Shown: positions 8,237 through 16,436 of the stretch, piece after piece
Numbering within the stretch: position 1 is the stretch's first letter
Layout: every line of letters begins with the position of its first letter
Origin: Glacieibacterium sp038210595
GTDB taxonomy: Bacteria > Pseudomonadota > Alphaproteobacteria > Sphingomonadales > Sphingomonadaceae
Length of the DNA stretch: 64,000 nt
Assembly: GCA_038210595.1 (NCBI GenBank)
Contig: JBBQWN010000003.1
Coordinates: forward strand, 69,643 to 133,642
Direction: 5' to 3'
Translations under genes and position numbers: made by a program
Notes under the pieces: model-generated
What the model saw: only the letters and a program-made list of their open reading frames with translations
Told to the model about the DNA's origin: nothing
Database searches by the model: none

Positions 8237-9700
8237 TCAAAACGCGTTCCGCGGCATCACCAGTGCGACGCCGGTGCGCATCATGATGTACAGATCGAAC
8301 CAGATCGACCAATTCTCGATGTAATAAAGGTCGTGCTCGAAGCGTTTGACCAGCTTGTCCTCGGTATCGGTCTCGCCACGCCAGCCGCAGACCTGGGCCC
8401 AGCCGGTGATACCCGGCTTGACCTTGTGGCGCGCGGCATAGCTCAGCACAACGTCGGAAAACAGCTTGCCGCCGGCACGGGTGGAGGCGGCATGCGGCCG
8501 CGGCCCGACCAGCGACATCGTCCCCTGCAGCACGTTCAGCAGCTGCGGCAGTTCGTCGATGCTGAGCGCCCGAATGATGCGCCCGACCCGCGTCACGCGT
8601 GGATCGCTCCGCGACGCCTGCTGGATATTATGGGTTTCGGAACGATTGTGGAACATCGAGCGGAATTTGTAGACGTGGAACGGACGGTTGTTGAAGCCTT
8701 CGCGCGGCTGACGGAACAGGATCGGCCCGGGCGAATCGAGCCGGATGGCAACCGCGACGATCAGCATCAGCGGTGCCGCCAGGATCAGCGCGAGACTGCC
8801 GATAACGCGGTCCTCGATGATCTTCGCCCACGCGTCGACGCCGGAGATCGGGCGTTCGAACAAGGTCATCACCGGCATCTCGCCCAGCAGCACGACTGGA
8901 CGCGACGCGAAGGCAAAGCTGGCGAGGTCGGGTGCGAGACGGATACGCACCGGCGTCAGCGCCAGGTGCGAGACGATCTGCTGCAGCCGCACGTCGGCCG
9001 ACCATGGCAGCGCGACGATGACCTGGTCGATGTCGCCTTTACGGATCCGCCCGACCAGCGCCTCGAGATTGCCGAGCACCGGAATGCCTTCGGCAACCGC
9101 CGGCACCCGCCCGTCCTGCCGGTCGTCGTAGAAGCCGACCAGCGAGATCGTCAGCTTGTCGTGGGACAGGATGTAGTTCGCCAGCCGCGCCCCCTGCGAG
9201 CCGGCCCCGAAGATCGCCACCCGCTGATCGAACGTGCCGCGCCGTTTCAGGCGGCGCACCCACACCGTCATCAGCCCGCGCGTGCCGAGCAGCGTGACGC
9301 CGCCGCTGGCAAACCAGCCGATAACCCAGGCGCGCGAAACCTGCTCCGACGCCTTGAGCAGGAAGGCGAGAGTCAGCATGAACAGCGTCGTCGCAACCCA
9401 GCTGACGCCGACCCGCTGCCAGGCGCGGCGCAGCGAAAACTGCGCGTCGATGTCATAGCAGCCGACCGTTTCGGCGAGCACGGCGAACGACAGCGCCGTC
9501 ATCGCCACGATGCGGTGGTACTGGGTAACCTGGTCCGCGCTCCGGACATCGAGAAACAGGCTGATGGCCAGCAGGCCGGACGCGATGACGACGCCGAATT
9601 CGATCGCCCGCACGGTCCACACGACAACGTCCAGCGGCATGCCGGTCTTGTCGGCGCGCGCGGCCTGCAGGCCTTCGGGAGGAAGCGAGACGTCGTTCAT
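8237..9700 (-). CDS. Undecaprenyl-phosphate sugar phosphotransferase (WcaJ/GumD-like), exopolysaccharide initiation
   Basis: Membrane enzyme expected to move a sugar phosphate from a UDP-sugar to undecaprenyl phosphate, the first step of exopolysaccharide assembly. About 487 residues from ATG 9700 (9733 and 9772 are alternatives). It has four or five N-terminal membrane segments, then a Rossmann-like region (AIFGAGSQGARLA). The C-terminal bacterial sugar transferase domain carries RLDSPGPILFRQPREGF, VYKFRSM, LPQLLNVLQGTMSLVGPRP and KPGITGWAQVCGWRGET. It is probably cotranscribed with the acyltransferase. Glucose or galactose is the likely sugar; sequence alone does not decide. Confidence 0.93.
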   Translation of the reverse strand: MNDVSLPPEGLQAARADKTGMPLDVVVWTVRAIEFGVVIASGLLAISLFLDVRSADQVTQYHRIVAMTALSFAVLAETVGCYDIDAQFSLRRAWQRVGVSWVATTLFMLTLAFLLKASEQVSRAWVIGWFASGGVTLLGTRGLMTVWVRRLKRRGTFDQRVAIFGAGSQGARLANYILSHDKLTISLVGFYDDRQDGRVPAVAEGIPVLGNLEALVGRIRKGDIDQVIVALPWSADVRLQQIVSHLALTPVRIRLAPDLASFAFASRPVVLLGEMPVMTLFERPISGVDAWAKIIEDRVIGSLALILAAPLMLIVAVAIRLDSPGPILFRQPREGFNNRPFHVYKFRSMFHNRSETHNIQQASRSDPRVTRVGRIIRALSIDELPQLLNVLQGTMSLVGPRPHAASTRAGGKLFSDVVLSYAARHKVKPGITGWAQVCGWRGETDTEDKLVKRFEHDLYYIENWSIWFDLYIMMRTGVALVMPRNAF

Positions 9701-9805
9701 GACTGGCGGCGTAACCTCATTGTCCCGGCGCATTGCCGAAACCCGACGCCAACAGCGCCCGCTGCAGAGCAAGGCTTTTCCTACCCCGGCCCAATGTTAG
9801 TGGCT

Positions 9806-9821
9806 TGGCGGTTACAAAGCG
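9806..9821 (+). promoter_or_regulatory. Weak -24/-12-like element upstream of the XrtV accessory gene
   Basis: TGGCGGTTACAAAGCG has the GG-N10-GC spacing of sigma-54 promoters but lacks the TT before GC. It sits about 43 bases before the GTG at 9864. It is listed because the nearby PEPxxWA gene has a much better site of the same type. Confidence 0.25.
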
Positions 9822-9863
9822 GTATACGTGATGCATCAGGGCGGGTGGCCCGGGGGAGCATGA

Positions 9864-10130
9864 GTGGAGACGGTTTACGATTGGGCGACGATGGTGGTGT
9901 TCGCCGGCCTGGTCGTCCTCTTCCTGCAACGTTCGCAGGGTGAGGCGCGCGACGAACTGTGGCAGTATCTGGTCGCCGCCGTCGGTTGCGCCGGCACCAA
10001 CTACCTTGGCAACCAGGCGCTGAAGCTTGACGACAACCTGTATCATGCGGGTGCCGTGGCTTTGTTCATGGCGACATTGGCGTTCATATGGGTGGTGCTG
10101 AAGCCCTTCGACGGGTTGGAAAATCGCTGA
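9864..10130 (+). CDS. XrtV sorting system accessory protein (small membrane protein)
   Basis: An 88-residue protein starting at GTG, after a GGGGGAGC ribosome site. It has an N-terminal hydrophobic segment (about 8-22), a central amphipathic part (DELWQYLVAAVGCAGTNYLGNQ) and a second hydrophobic segment (about 64-80). Length, pattern and position beside exosortase V fit the small accessory protein found with XrtV in sphingomonads. It is convergent with the epsI-xrtV genes: only 12 bases separate the stops. Its biochemical role is unknown. I identify it mainly by context, so the name is moderately secure. Confidence 0.72.
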   Translation: METVYDWATMVVFAGLVVLFLQRSQGEARDELWQYLVAAVGCAGTNYLGNQALKLDDNLYHAGAVALFMATLAFIWVVLKPFDGLENR

Positions 10131-10142
10131 TATTCGAACGCA

Positions 10143-10841
10143 TTAGTGGGCAGAGATAAGGCGGCCCAGCGTATTGCCAACGAGCACCGGCCGGTCGACC
10201 GGGGCGACGGCAGCGATCAGTTCGGCGGCAAAACCACGCAGCGACGCAAAGGTTGCGGCGTTACCCTCGCCCACGGTCGAGAGGCGGACCAGAATGCCAT
10301 CCGGAATGATGCCGTCGAACTGCTGATACAGTTTCGCCACGCGCTGCTCCCCGCCGGACGTCGGCAGCGTATCGCCGATCCGTGTCCAATAGACGATCGG
10401 CTCGACCCGGTTGTCGGTCGATGCGATCAGCTCGCGGACCGGCAACGTGGCGGTCCCGCCGAGCGCAACCTTCGCGGTCTCGGACCGCGAGATCTGGAAC
10501 CCGACGGCGGCATAGCAGGCCTCGGGACGGTGCAGCTGCAGCGCGTCGTTCTGGGTCTGGCCATAGGCCATCACCATCATCACCGGCGGCCGGGTCTCCG
10601 ACTGGTAGAGGCGGGTCAACGTCTGGTTGTACAGCCGGTCGGCGAGGCTGCCCGGCGTCTTGGGCAGCACGAACTGATCGGACGGCACGTTCTGCCAGCC
10701 GGCGAACTGGAGGGGGACGAGCTGATCGAGCGACCGTCCACTGGGCAGCAGCACGACATGGTGCCGGGGCGTAAGCGCTGCCGCCCCCGCCGCCGCGACC
10801 AGCAACCCGCCGCCAAAAATCGCATCGCGGCGGGTGATCAC
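10143..10841 (-). CDS. epsI: Exosortase-associated EpsI family protein (V type)
   Basis: A 232-residue protein starting at GTG and overlapping the xrtV stop by four bases (GTGA). The N terminus TRRDAIFGGG plus a hydrophobic stretch looks like a signal anchor, perhaps a Tat-type signal. The mature part has EpsI-like features: a conserved segment GQTQNDALQLHRPEACYAA with a Cys-containing HRPE.C core, and YWTRIGD. EpsI domains occur fused to or beside exosortases; their role in substrate processing or polysaccharide export is not settled. It is the last gene of the minus-strand sorting operon. Confidence 0.87.
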   Translation of the reverse strand: MITRRDAIFGGGLLVAAAGAAALTPRHHVVLLPSGRSLDQLVPLQFAGWQNVPSDQFVLPKTPGSLADRLYNQTLTRLYQSETRPPVMMVMAYGQTQNDALQLHRPEACYAAVGFQISRSETAKVALGGTATLPVRELIASTDNRVEPIVYWTRIGDTLPTSGGEQRVAKLYQQFDGIIPDGILVRLSTVGEGNAATFASLRGFAAELIAAVAPVDRPVLVGNTLGRLISAH

Positions 10842-11728
10842 GTGAACGCCCCGTCGCCCGGACGCGCCAGCCGGTTGCGGACCGGCGTCAGCAGTGAGTC
10901 GACCAGGAACAGCAGCAGCAGCGCCGACGTGAACGTGACCAGCCCGGCGCCCTCATGGAGATAGCCCTGCGCCACCGCATCGCCGAAATAATAGGTCAGC
11001 AGCACCAGCGCCGCGACGCGGACGCAATTGGCCGCAATGGCGATCGGGATGAGAAGTGCGAGCAGCAGCAACGAGTAACGCCAGTTCGTGTTGCGCAGGA
11101 TGTAGACGTAGAACAGGCCGATCGCGGACAGGCTGATCAATGAATTGAGCCCGGCGCAGGCGTCCTCGACCAGCAGCTGATATTGCGCGACAAAGATGGT
11201 CACGCCGACCCGTGCGACGGGATAGCCAAGCGCGCCGAGGCCGCCGGTAACGACCTGGGAAACGAGAATTTTCAGCGGTGCCGTAACCTGGTCAAGGACC
11301 CAGCCCGGCAGCGGGATGACAAAGCCCAGATAGAAGATCGGAAACCACATCAGCCGCATGACCGCGCCACCGACATAGGCATACGCGACGGCGAACAGCG
11401 CCAGCAGCAGGGCCGCCACCTCAACGCTGATGAAGTCGTAGGCGCGGCCGAAGATATAGGCAGCGACCGCAGGCACGATCAGCGCCAGGGCGATCCCGAG
11501 ATTGCCGGGCCGCGCCAGCTCGCGGATCTGCGGCAGGCGGCGAATGACCAGCCAGATGCCCGTCGCCACGACCAGCGGACCATGGACGCCAGCCTCGGTC
11601 GACCAGGGGCCAGCGCCGAGCGCCGCGATCGTGGGAACGACGGTGACGACGAAACCGAGCAGCAGCAGCCAGTGCGCGCTGATCTGCGGCCACAGCCTGG
11701 CCCTGCCCCCCGACGCCAGCGTCGCCAT
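10838..11728 (-). CDS. xrtV: Exosortase V
   Basis: Multi-pass inner-membrane transpeptidase-like protease expected to cut PEP-CTERM-type signals. I chose ATG 11728, which shares one base with the upstream stop (TGATG), giving 296 residues; an earlier frame start at 11764 would overlap further. About eight membrane helices are visible. The catalytic set is intact: Cys191 in EDACAGLNS, Arg237 in NCVRV and His258 in LHEGAG. The likely substrates in this window are the PEPxxWA protein at 6.2-7.0 kb and the variant at 45.1 kb. Assignment to the V subtype rests on the neighbouring accessory gene and taxon. Confidence 0.9.
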   Translation of the reverse strand: MATLASGGRARLWPQISAHWLLLLGFVVTVVPTIAALGAGPWSTEAGVHGPLVVATGIWLVIRRLPQIRELARPGNLGIALALIVPAVAAYIFGRAYDFISVEVAALLLALFAVAYAYVGGAVMRLMWFPIFYLGFVIPLPGWVLDQVTAPLKILVSQVVTGGLGALGYPVARVGVTIFVAQYQLLVEDACAGLNSLISLSAIGLFYVYILRNTNWRYSLLLLALLIPIAIAANCVRVAALVLLTYYFGDAVAQGYLHEGAGLVTFTSALLLLFLVDSLLTPVRNRLARPGDGAFT

Positions 11729-12612
11729 CAGAATTCGCTCAATACCGAGCCGATCACGGCGCAACGGGCGGAGCGGAGCTGGTCGGCGAGAGTCACGACA
11801 TCGCTGACGAAGGTATTGTTGCGACGGGCGACGATCAGCGTGTGGCCGACCGCGGCGGCGACGGTCAGCGCGTCGGCGCTCGAATTCGCCGGGGGCGTGT
11901 CGAACAGCGCGATATCGTACTCGCGCAGCAGCATGTTCATGCCGTCGCGGAAGCGCATGCTCGACAGCAGCTCCTGCGGCCGCGCCGCCGCCGGCCCGGC
12001 GGTCATCACCGACAGGTTGGGCAGGACGTTGGCGTTGACGACCCGTTCCGGCCGGGCGACCTGGAGCGATAGATATGTCGACAGGCCCGGCGCATCGGCC
12101 TCGAGCCCGAAGATCTCGGCGATCCGCGGGCTGCGCATGTTGGCATCGACGAGCAGCGTCTTGGTGCCGATCTGCGACAGCGCGGCGGCGAGATTGGCGG
12201 CGAGGTAGCTGCAGCCCGAACCCTCCACCGGCGCGATCAGGGTGAGCGCCCGGCGGCCCGGCTTGATGTGCTGGGCGATGACCTGCGTCCGCAACAGGCG
12301 GATGGCCTCGGCCCGCACGCTGCCCGGATCGCTGAGGACGATGATCTCGTCGGACACGGTGTGGCGCTGGTCGCCCTGCAGCGCGAGGCTGTTGATCAGC
12401 TGCTCGCGGGCGCGGTCGAGCTCGTCCGGGCCGATGAAGCCGAGTTCGAGGGCGGCCTGGTCGAAATCGAGGTTGCGCTGCGCCTGGTGCGCTTCGACCC
12501 GCGCGACCTCGTCGTCGGTCAGCAGGCCGAGACGCTGCAACGCATCCCGGATCGGCGCGTCGGCATCGGCGGTGCCGTCGTCGACACGCGGCATCTGGCT
12601 ATCGGTATCCAC
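11728..12612 (-). CDS. CpsD/CapB-like polysaccharide biosynthesis ATPase with a degenerate P-loop
   Basis: A 294-residue cytoplasmic protein shaped like the kinase partner of Wzz proteins. Residues ~20-75 form a helical domain (RLGLLTDDEV, LELGFIGPDEL) resembling the MshEN/GspE N-terminal half. A MinD/BY-kinase fold follows with LLVDANMRSP (Walker A') and IALFDTPP (Walker B). The Walker A region reads APVEGSGCSY: Cys134 stands where the catalytic Lys should be. No tyrosine cluster is found at the C terminus (ends IGSVLSEF). It may therefore be a regulatory partner rather than an active tyrosine kinase. It lies 12 bases after wzz and abuts xrtV. Confidence 0.85.
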   Translation of the reverse strand: MDTDSQMPRVDDGTADADAPIRDALQRLGLLTDDEVARVEAHQAQRNLDFDQAALELGFIGPDELDRAREQLINSLALQGDQRHTVSDEIIVLSDPGSVRAEAIRLLRTQVIAQHIKPGRRALTLIAPVEGSGCSYLAANLAAALSQIGTKTLLVDANMRSPRIAEIFGLEADAPGLSTYLSLQVARPERVVNANVLPNLSVMTAGPAAARPQELLSSMRFRDGMNMLLREYDIALFDTPPANSSADALTVAAAVGHTLIVARRNNTFVSDVVTLADQLRSARCAVIGSVLSEF

Positions 12613-12624
12613 GTTTGCTTCGCC

Positions 12625-14016
12625 TTATTGGGCCGGTTGCAGGGCGGTGTTGCGATTGCGGGTCAGCATCCGCCGGACCCAGTCGCGGAACGGCGAGTGC
12701 GCCGCATCGGCGATGATCGCGAGCACCGGCACCTTGGCGGCATAGACCAGGTCCTCGCTGCCGCGCACCCGGCGGCCGAGCAGCTCGACGCCGATCGCGG
12801 CGACCAGCCCGAGCGCCAGCCCGCCGAGTGCCGCGAGCAGCCCGATGAAGGGAATATTGGGAAACGACGGACGGCCGCTGCCGACCGCGGCACCGAGCGG
12901 CACCAGGCCGGTCTCGTCGACATCGGCCTGCAGCTTCAGGTCCGCGGTGCGGGCGGCGGCGCGCTCGTACTGCGACTTGCGCAGGTCGACCTCGCGCTGC
13001 AGCGTGCCGAGCTGGTCGAGCTTGTCCTTCATCCCCAGCACCTTGACCTTCTGCGCTTCGTATTCGCTCTCCAGCGACGCCATCGACTTGCGCGAGGCGG
13101 AGGCGGCGGTGCCGCCAAGCGCGCGCGATGCAGCCTCTTCGCGCGACAACTGGCCCTGCAGCAGCTTCCGCCGCTCGAGCAGCGACTGGTAGACCGGGTG
13201 CGACGTGCCGAGCCGGTCGCTCGCCTGCTGGATCTGGCCGTCGACGCCGGACAGCTGCATCTTGAGGCTTTCGACCATGCCGGTGTTGCCGGCGGTCTGC
13301 GCCAACGCGAAGTCCTGCTGACCGACGCTGCTGCGCGCGCTCATCACCGCGGACTGCAGGCCCTGCAGCTTGGCGGTCTCGGCATCGACGCCATTGGCGC
13401 CCATGACGAGGCCGTTGTCGCGCTCGAACTTGGATTTCGCGGTCTCCGCCTCGACCAGCGCGGTCTGGGCCTTGTCGGCCTGCTGACGGAACCAGTCGGC
13501 GGTTCGCCCGGCCGAGTCGGTGCGGAAGCGCAGGCTGGCGTCGATATAGGCATCGCGCAGCGCAGTAACCGTATTCTTGGCGATGTTGGGGTTGGCCGCC
13601 TCGTAGGTGATTTCCAGGATGTTGCTGTTCTCGACCAGCTTCGCCTCGGTGCGATCGATGATCTTCTGGGCGAGGTAGCGCCGGATGTCGCCGCCGCCAT
13701 CCGAGTTCTTCTCGAAATCGGCGATGACCTCGGGCCGGTTGGCGATGTTCAGCTTATCAACCACTTCGCCGGCGACGCGATAGTCACGGATCAGCTCCGT
13801 CTGGGTCTTGGTATAACCGCGCACGAACTGGGTCGCGATGACCGCGCCGGTGACGGGGTCGGGCTTGATGACGTCGAGCAGGACGCGGGCCGTCGCCGGA
13901 TAGCGTTCCGGCAGGCGCGACGCCACCGCCAGCGCGATCAACGTCACGGCCACCAGGCAGCCCAGGATGATCATCCGCCGGGCGATCAGGATCCGCAAAA
14001 ACTGGATCAAACTCAT
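12625..14016 (-). CDS. Wzz-type chain-length determinant protein (exosortase-locus EpsF-like)
   Basis: Inner-membrane polysaccharide co-polymerase, 463 residues. One membrane helix lies at about residues 16-33 and a second at about 393-415, with a large periplasmic coiled-coil part between them (many heptads from ~170 to ~370). The first ~110 residues after helix 1 form a Wzz domain (ATARVLLDVIKPDP). The short C-terminal tail has no kinase domain, which instead is the next gene. It should set chain length or gate export with the Wza-like protein. A ribosome site GGAG precedes ATG 14016. A CCCCAT-G-ATGGGG palindrome lies at 14035-14047. Confidence 0.9.
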   Translation of the reverse strand: MSLIQFLRILIARRMIILGCLVAVTLIALAVASRLPERYPATARVLLDVIKPDPVTGAVIATQFVRGYTKTQTELIRDYRVAGEVVDKLNIANRPEVIADFEKNSDGGGDIRRYLAQKIIDRTEAKLVENSNILEITYEAANPNIAKNTVTALRDAYIDASLRFRTDSAGRTADWFRQQADKAQTALVEAETAKSKFERDNGLVMGANGVDAETAKLQGLQSAVMSARSSVGQQDFALAQTAGNTGMVESLKMQLSGVDGQIQQASDRLGTSHPVYQSLLERRKLLQGQLSREEAASRALGGTAASASRKSMASLESEYEAQKVKVLGMKDKLDQLGTLQREVDLRKSQYERAAARTADLKLQADVDETGLVPLGAAVGSGRPSFPNIPFIGLLAALGGLALGLVAAIGVELLGRRVRGSEDLVYAAKVPVLAIIADAAHSPFRDWVRRMLTRNRNTALQPAQ

Positions 14017-14121
14017 GTCAATTTGCTCCGCTCACCCCATGATGGGGGGGCCGCCGACCACGGACGGGCCGCGCATACACGGCGAAACGGCCGCCGTCAT
14101 CCATGCTATACGCGGGCCGCC

Positions 14122-14907
14122 TCAGAACAGACGTTCCTTGATGACAAGAATGTCGTTCTTCTGGACCAGCGCATCGAGCTCGATCTCGTCCTTGTCCTTC
14201 GAGCCGACGCGGTACAGGCCGATCTTCTTGTCGTTGCCGGTGGCGGTGACGCCGCCCGCCAGTGCCAGTGCCTGGCGGACCGTCATGCCGGGCAGGATCG
14301 GCAGCGCGCCCGGCTTGTTGATCTGGCCATAGACATAGAACGTCTCGGCGTCAGGCACGTACAGCGTGTCGCCGGGCTGCAACACGGGATCCTTGTCGAG
14401 CGCACCGCGCACCAGCGCCTCGGTCTCGAGGCGGATTTCCTTGCCGTCGGCGCGCCGCAGATAGACGAAATTGGCGCCCTGGTCCTTGACCCAGCCGGCC
14501 TTCAGCAACAGCTCCAGCGCCCGATAGTTGCGGTCGAGCGGGTACAGGCCGGGCTGGCCGACCTTGCCGGCGATATTGACCGTCTTGCTGACGTACGCGC
14601 CGACCTCGACGTTGACGATCGGGTCCTTGAAGTAGCCGCCGCTGACGAGCTTCTTCTTCACCACATCGGCGAGCGTCAGCACGGTCTGCCCCGACGCCTG
14701 CACGCTGCCGATCAGCGGCATGACAATCGAGCCGTCGGGCTTGATCCGCGTCTGCACGCCGGCATCGGTCTGCCCATAGACGGTGACCGAGATCGTATCG
14801 TCCGGGCCAAGCACATAGCCGACCTGCTGCGCCGCCGCCGGTGCCGCCAGCAGCAGGCCCGCGAGCAGCATCGACAGTCCGTGCCACGCCAGTTTCATGC
14901 CCCGCAT
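14122..14907 (-). CDS. Polysaccharide export protein (Wza/EpsE-like outer-membrane factor)
   Basis: A 261-residue exported protein with a signal peptide (hydrophobic to about residue 25, cleavage near AAAQQ). A polysaccharide export (PES) domain follows, starting YVLGPDDTISVTVYG, and then SLBB-like repeats (VNIAGKVGQPGLYPL and FYVYGQINKPGALPI). There is no lipobox cysteine, unlike E. coli Wza. The ATG at 14907 shares a base with the previous stop (TGATG) and follows GGGAGAGG; a second ATG at 14898 is possible. It should form the outer-membrane channel for the polymer made by this locus. Confidence 0.92.
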   Translation of the reverse strand: MRGMKLAWHGLSMLLAGLLLAAPAAAQQVGYVLGPDDTISVTVYGQTDAGVQTRIKPDGSIVMPLIGSVQASGQTVLTLADVVKKKLVSGGYFKDPIVNVEVGAYVSKTVNIAGKVGQPGLYPLDRNYRALELLLKAGWVKDQGANFVYLRRADGKEIRLETEALVRGALDKDPVLQPGDTLYVPDAETFYVYGQINKPGALPILPGMTVRQALALAGGVTATGNDKKIGLYRVGSKDKDEIELDALVQKNDILVIKERLF

Positions 14908-16271
14908 CAGCCTCTCCCGAATTTTACCCGCAGCGTCACGAACGCCGAGGTGCTGTCAAAGTTATAGATCGACGGATTCGACGCGCGCCACTGATGCGCA
15001 ACCTCGAAATCGACCGCATAGAGATCGCGCGGCGAATAACTGGCGCGGGCATAGGCACGGGTGATCTTGTCTTCGACCCGCGGCAACGGCTCTTCGATCG
15101 TCGCAAACCCGCCCTTGTACTGACGGCGATCGAAGCTCGCGCCCAGCGCCGTGGTGATCGCCGGGCCGATCTTGTAGGTGATCTCGCCATCGACATTGTC
15201 GCGAATGTTGAAGCGGGCGCCGACATTGCTCGACGATGAGACGTTGCGCGACGCGGCGAGGGTGGCGTTCAGGCGCACACTGGGCCGGTAGGACAGCGCC
15301 AGCGTGAACCCGGGGCCGCTGTAGGTGTCACGCGCGCCCGGCGACAGCACCACCAGTCCGCTGGGCAGCTGGACCAGGTTCAGCACATCGCGCGGGCTCG
15401 GCTTCACTTTGACGTAGGAAGCCGAGCCATTGACGCTGAAGCGGGTGCCGATCGGGCGCGAATAGCCGAGGCGGGCCTGGTAGATATCGAGCTGGTCCGA
15501 CACCTGCGTCGGCAGGCCGCCCGAGCCGATGACAAACAGGCTGCGGCGCGGATAGTCATAGTGCGAGAAGACGCCGCCCAGCGAAAAATTGCCGAGCGCC
15601 GGGGCACCGAAGTTGAGGTGGGCGTCGTAGTTCCATTCGCGCGTGTCCTGCACCTGCCGCGACGGATTGACGTTATCGGTGATGCCGCGCCTGACGCTGC
15701 CGCCAAAGCCGATGCCGACCGGCGGGGCGCAATCGCCGCCGGCGTAATAGTCCTGCAGCCGCTGGGTATTGTCGATCTGCACCGACGAGTCCGACAACAG
15801 CGACTGCCGCTGCTTGTATTCGCCGGAGATGCTGCCCGAACAACTGCGCGCCAGCTTCCACAGCACGCCACCGCCGATGCCGTAACGGGTGCGGTTCAGC
15901 CGGCCGTTGCGGGCATAGAAATCCTTGCCGAAATCGCCGTCGATGAACAGCTGCTGCCGGCCGACCGGCAGCCCGTAACCGGCCCCGACCGACGGCGTGA
16001 TCCGGAAGTCGGACCGCGAATAGCCCGGCCGCAGCGGCAGGCCGTTGCCAAGGCGCAGGATGTTGCCGTCATAAAGCGTCTTCAGCGATGCCGTGATGCG
16101 AAAGCCGCGGCCCTGGACGCCGCCGACGCTGTTGGAGGTGGTCGCCGGCCGGTCGTCGCCCGCCGTGCTCTGCGCGCCCGCCGGCACGGCCATGCCGAGC
16201 GCCGCCAGCAGCATCGTCGCGGCACGGGCGCTGAGGCCTCGCTTGTCGGCGTTGAACAAACCAAACCCCAC
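14907..16271 (-). CDS. Outer-membrane beta-barrel protein of the exosortase/EPS locus (EpsL-like)
   Basis: About 454 residues. The frame stays open far upstream (to 17708), but that part is antisense to the ATPase gene, so the start must lie in the divergent gap. GTG 16271 or TTG 16259 are the best candidates, each followed by a signal peptide ending PAGAQS. The mature protein has repeated aromatic/polar beta strands typical of a barrel (for example YGIGGGVLWKL, NGSASYVKVK, TLALSYRP) and ends in a strand, VTLRVKFGRG. Two cysteines occur near the middle (RSCSGS, GDCAPP). It is first in the operon with wza, wzz, the ATPase, xrtV and epsI. Confidence 0.82.
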   Translation of the reverse strand: MGFGLFNADKRGLSARAATMLLAALGMAVPAGAQSTAGDDRPATTSNSVGGVQGRGFRITASLKTLYDGNILRLGNGLPLRPGYSRSDFRITPSVGAGYGLPVGRQQLFIDGDFGKDFYARNGRLNRTRYGIGGGVLWKLARSCSGSISGEYKQRQSLLSDSSVQIDNTQRLQDYYAGGDCAPPVGIGFGGSVRRGITDNVNPSRQVQDTREWNYDAHLNFGAPALGNFSLGGVFSHYDYPRRSLFVIGSGGLPTQVSDQLDIYQARLGYSRPIGTRFSVNGSASYVKVKPSPRDVLNLVQLPSGLVVLSPGARDTYSGPGFTLALSYRPSVRLNATLAASRNVSSSSNVGARFNIRDNVDGEITYKIGPAITTALGASFDRRQYKGGFATIEEPLPRVEDKITRAYARASYSPRDLYAVDFEVAHQWRASNPSIYNFDSTSAFVTLRVKFGRG

Positions 16272-16334
16272 TGACTGGCCGCGGTACCCGAACCCGCATT
16301 GCACATTGCGGTTAGCATGGTGCAGCGCGGCGCG

Positions 16335-16351
16335 GCAACTGTTGCTGCAAC
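16335..16351. promoter_or_regulatory. Overlapping palindromes in the divergent promoter region
   Basis: GCAAC-T-GTTGC-T-GCAAC, three alternating arms that make two exact 11-bp palindromes sharing the middle arm. It lies between the divergent barrel-protein and ATPase genes and overlaps a possible -35 box (TTGCCG on the minus strand, 16333-16338). It is a candidate regulator site. Confidence 0.4.
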
Positions 16352-16436
16352 CGGTTACGCCCTGTTTACCGCTTTGCTGTGGCCTTTGCGTACCGTTCTG
16401 GCCTATCAGCGCGACAGTGACGACACAGGGTGAGCC

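Noticed and set aside
8333..9943. A plus-strand open frame of 536 codons over the sugar transferase gene
   Set aside because: Shadow of the minus-strand transferase; no domain.
12268..14967. A plus-strand open frame of 899 codons across the wzz/wza region
   Set aside because: It is the mirror of high-GC coding on the minus strand; the encoded text is His/Asp/Arg-rich with no domain, while the minus strand has clear Wzz and Wza families.
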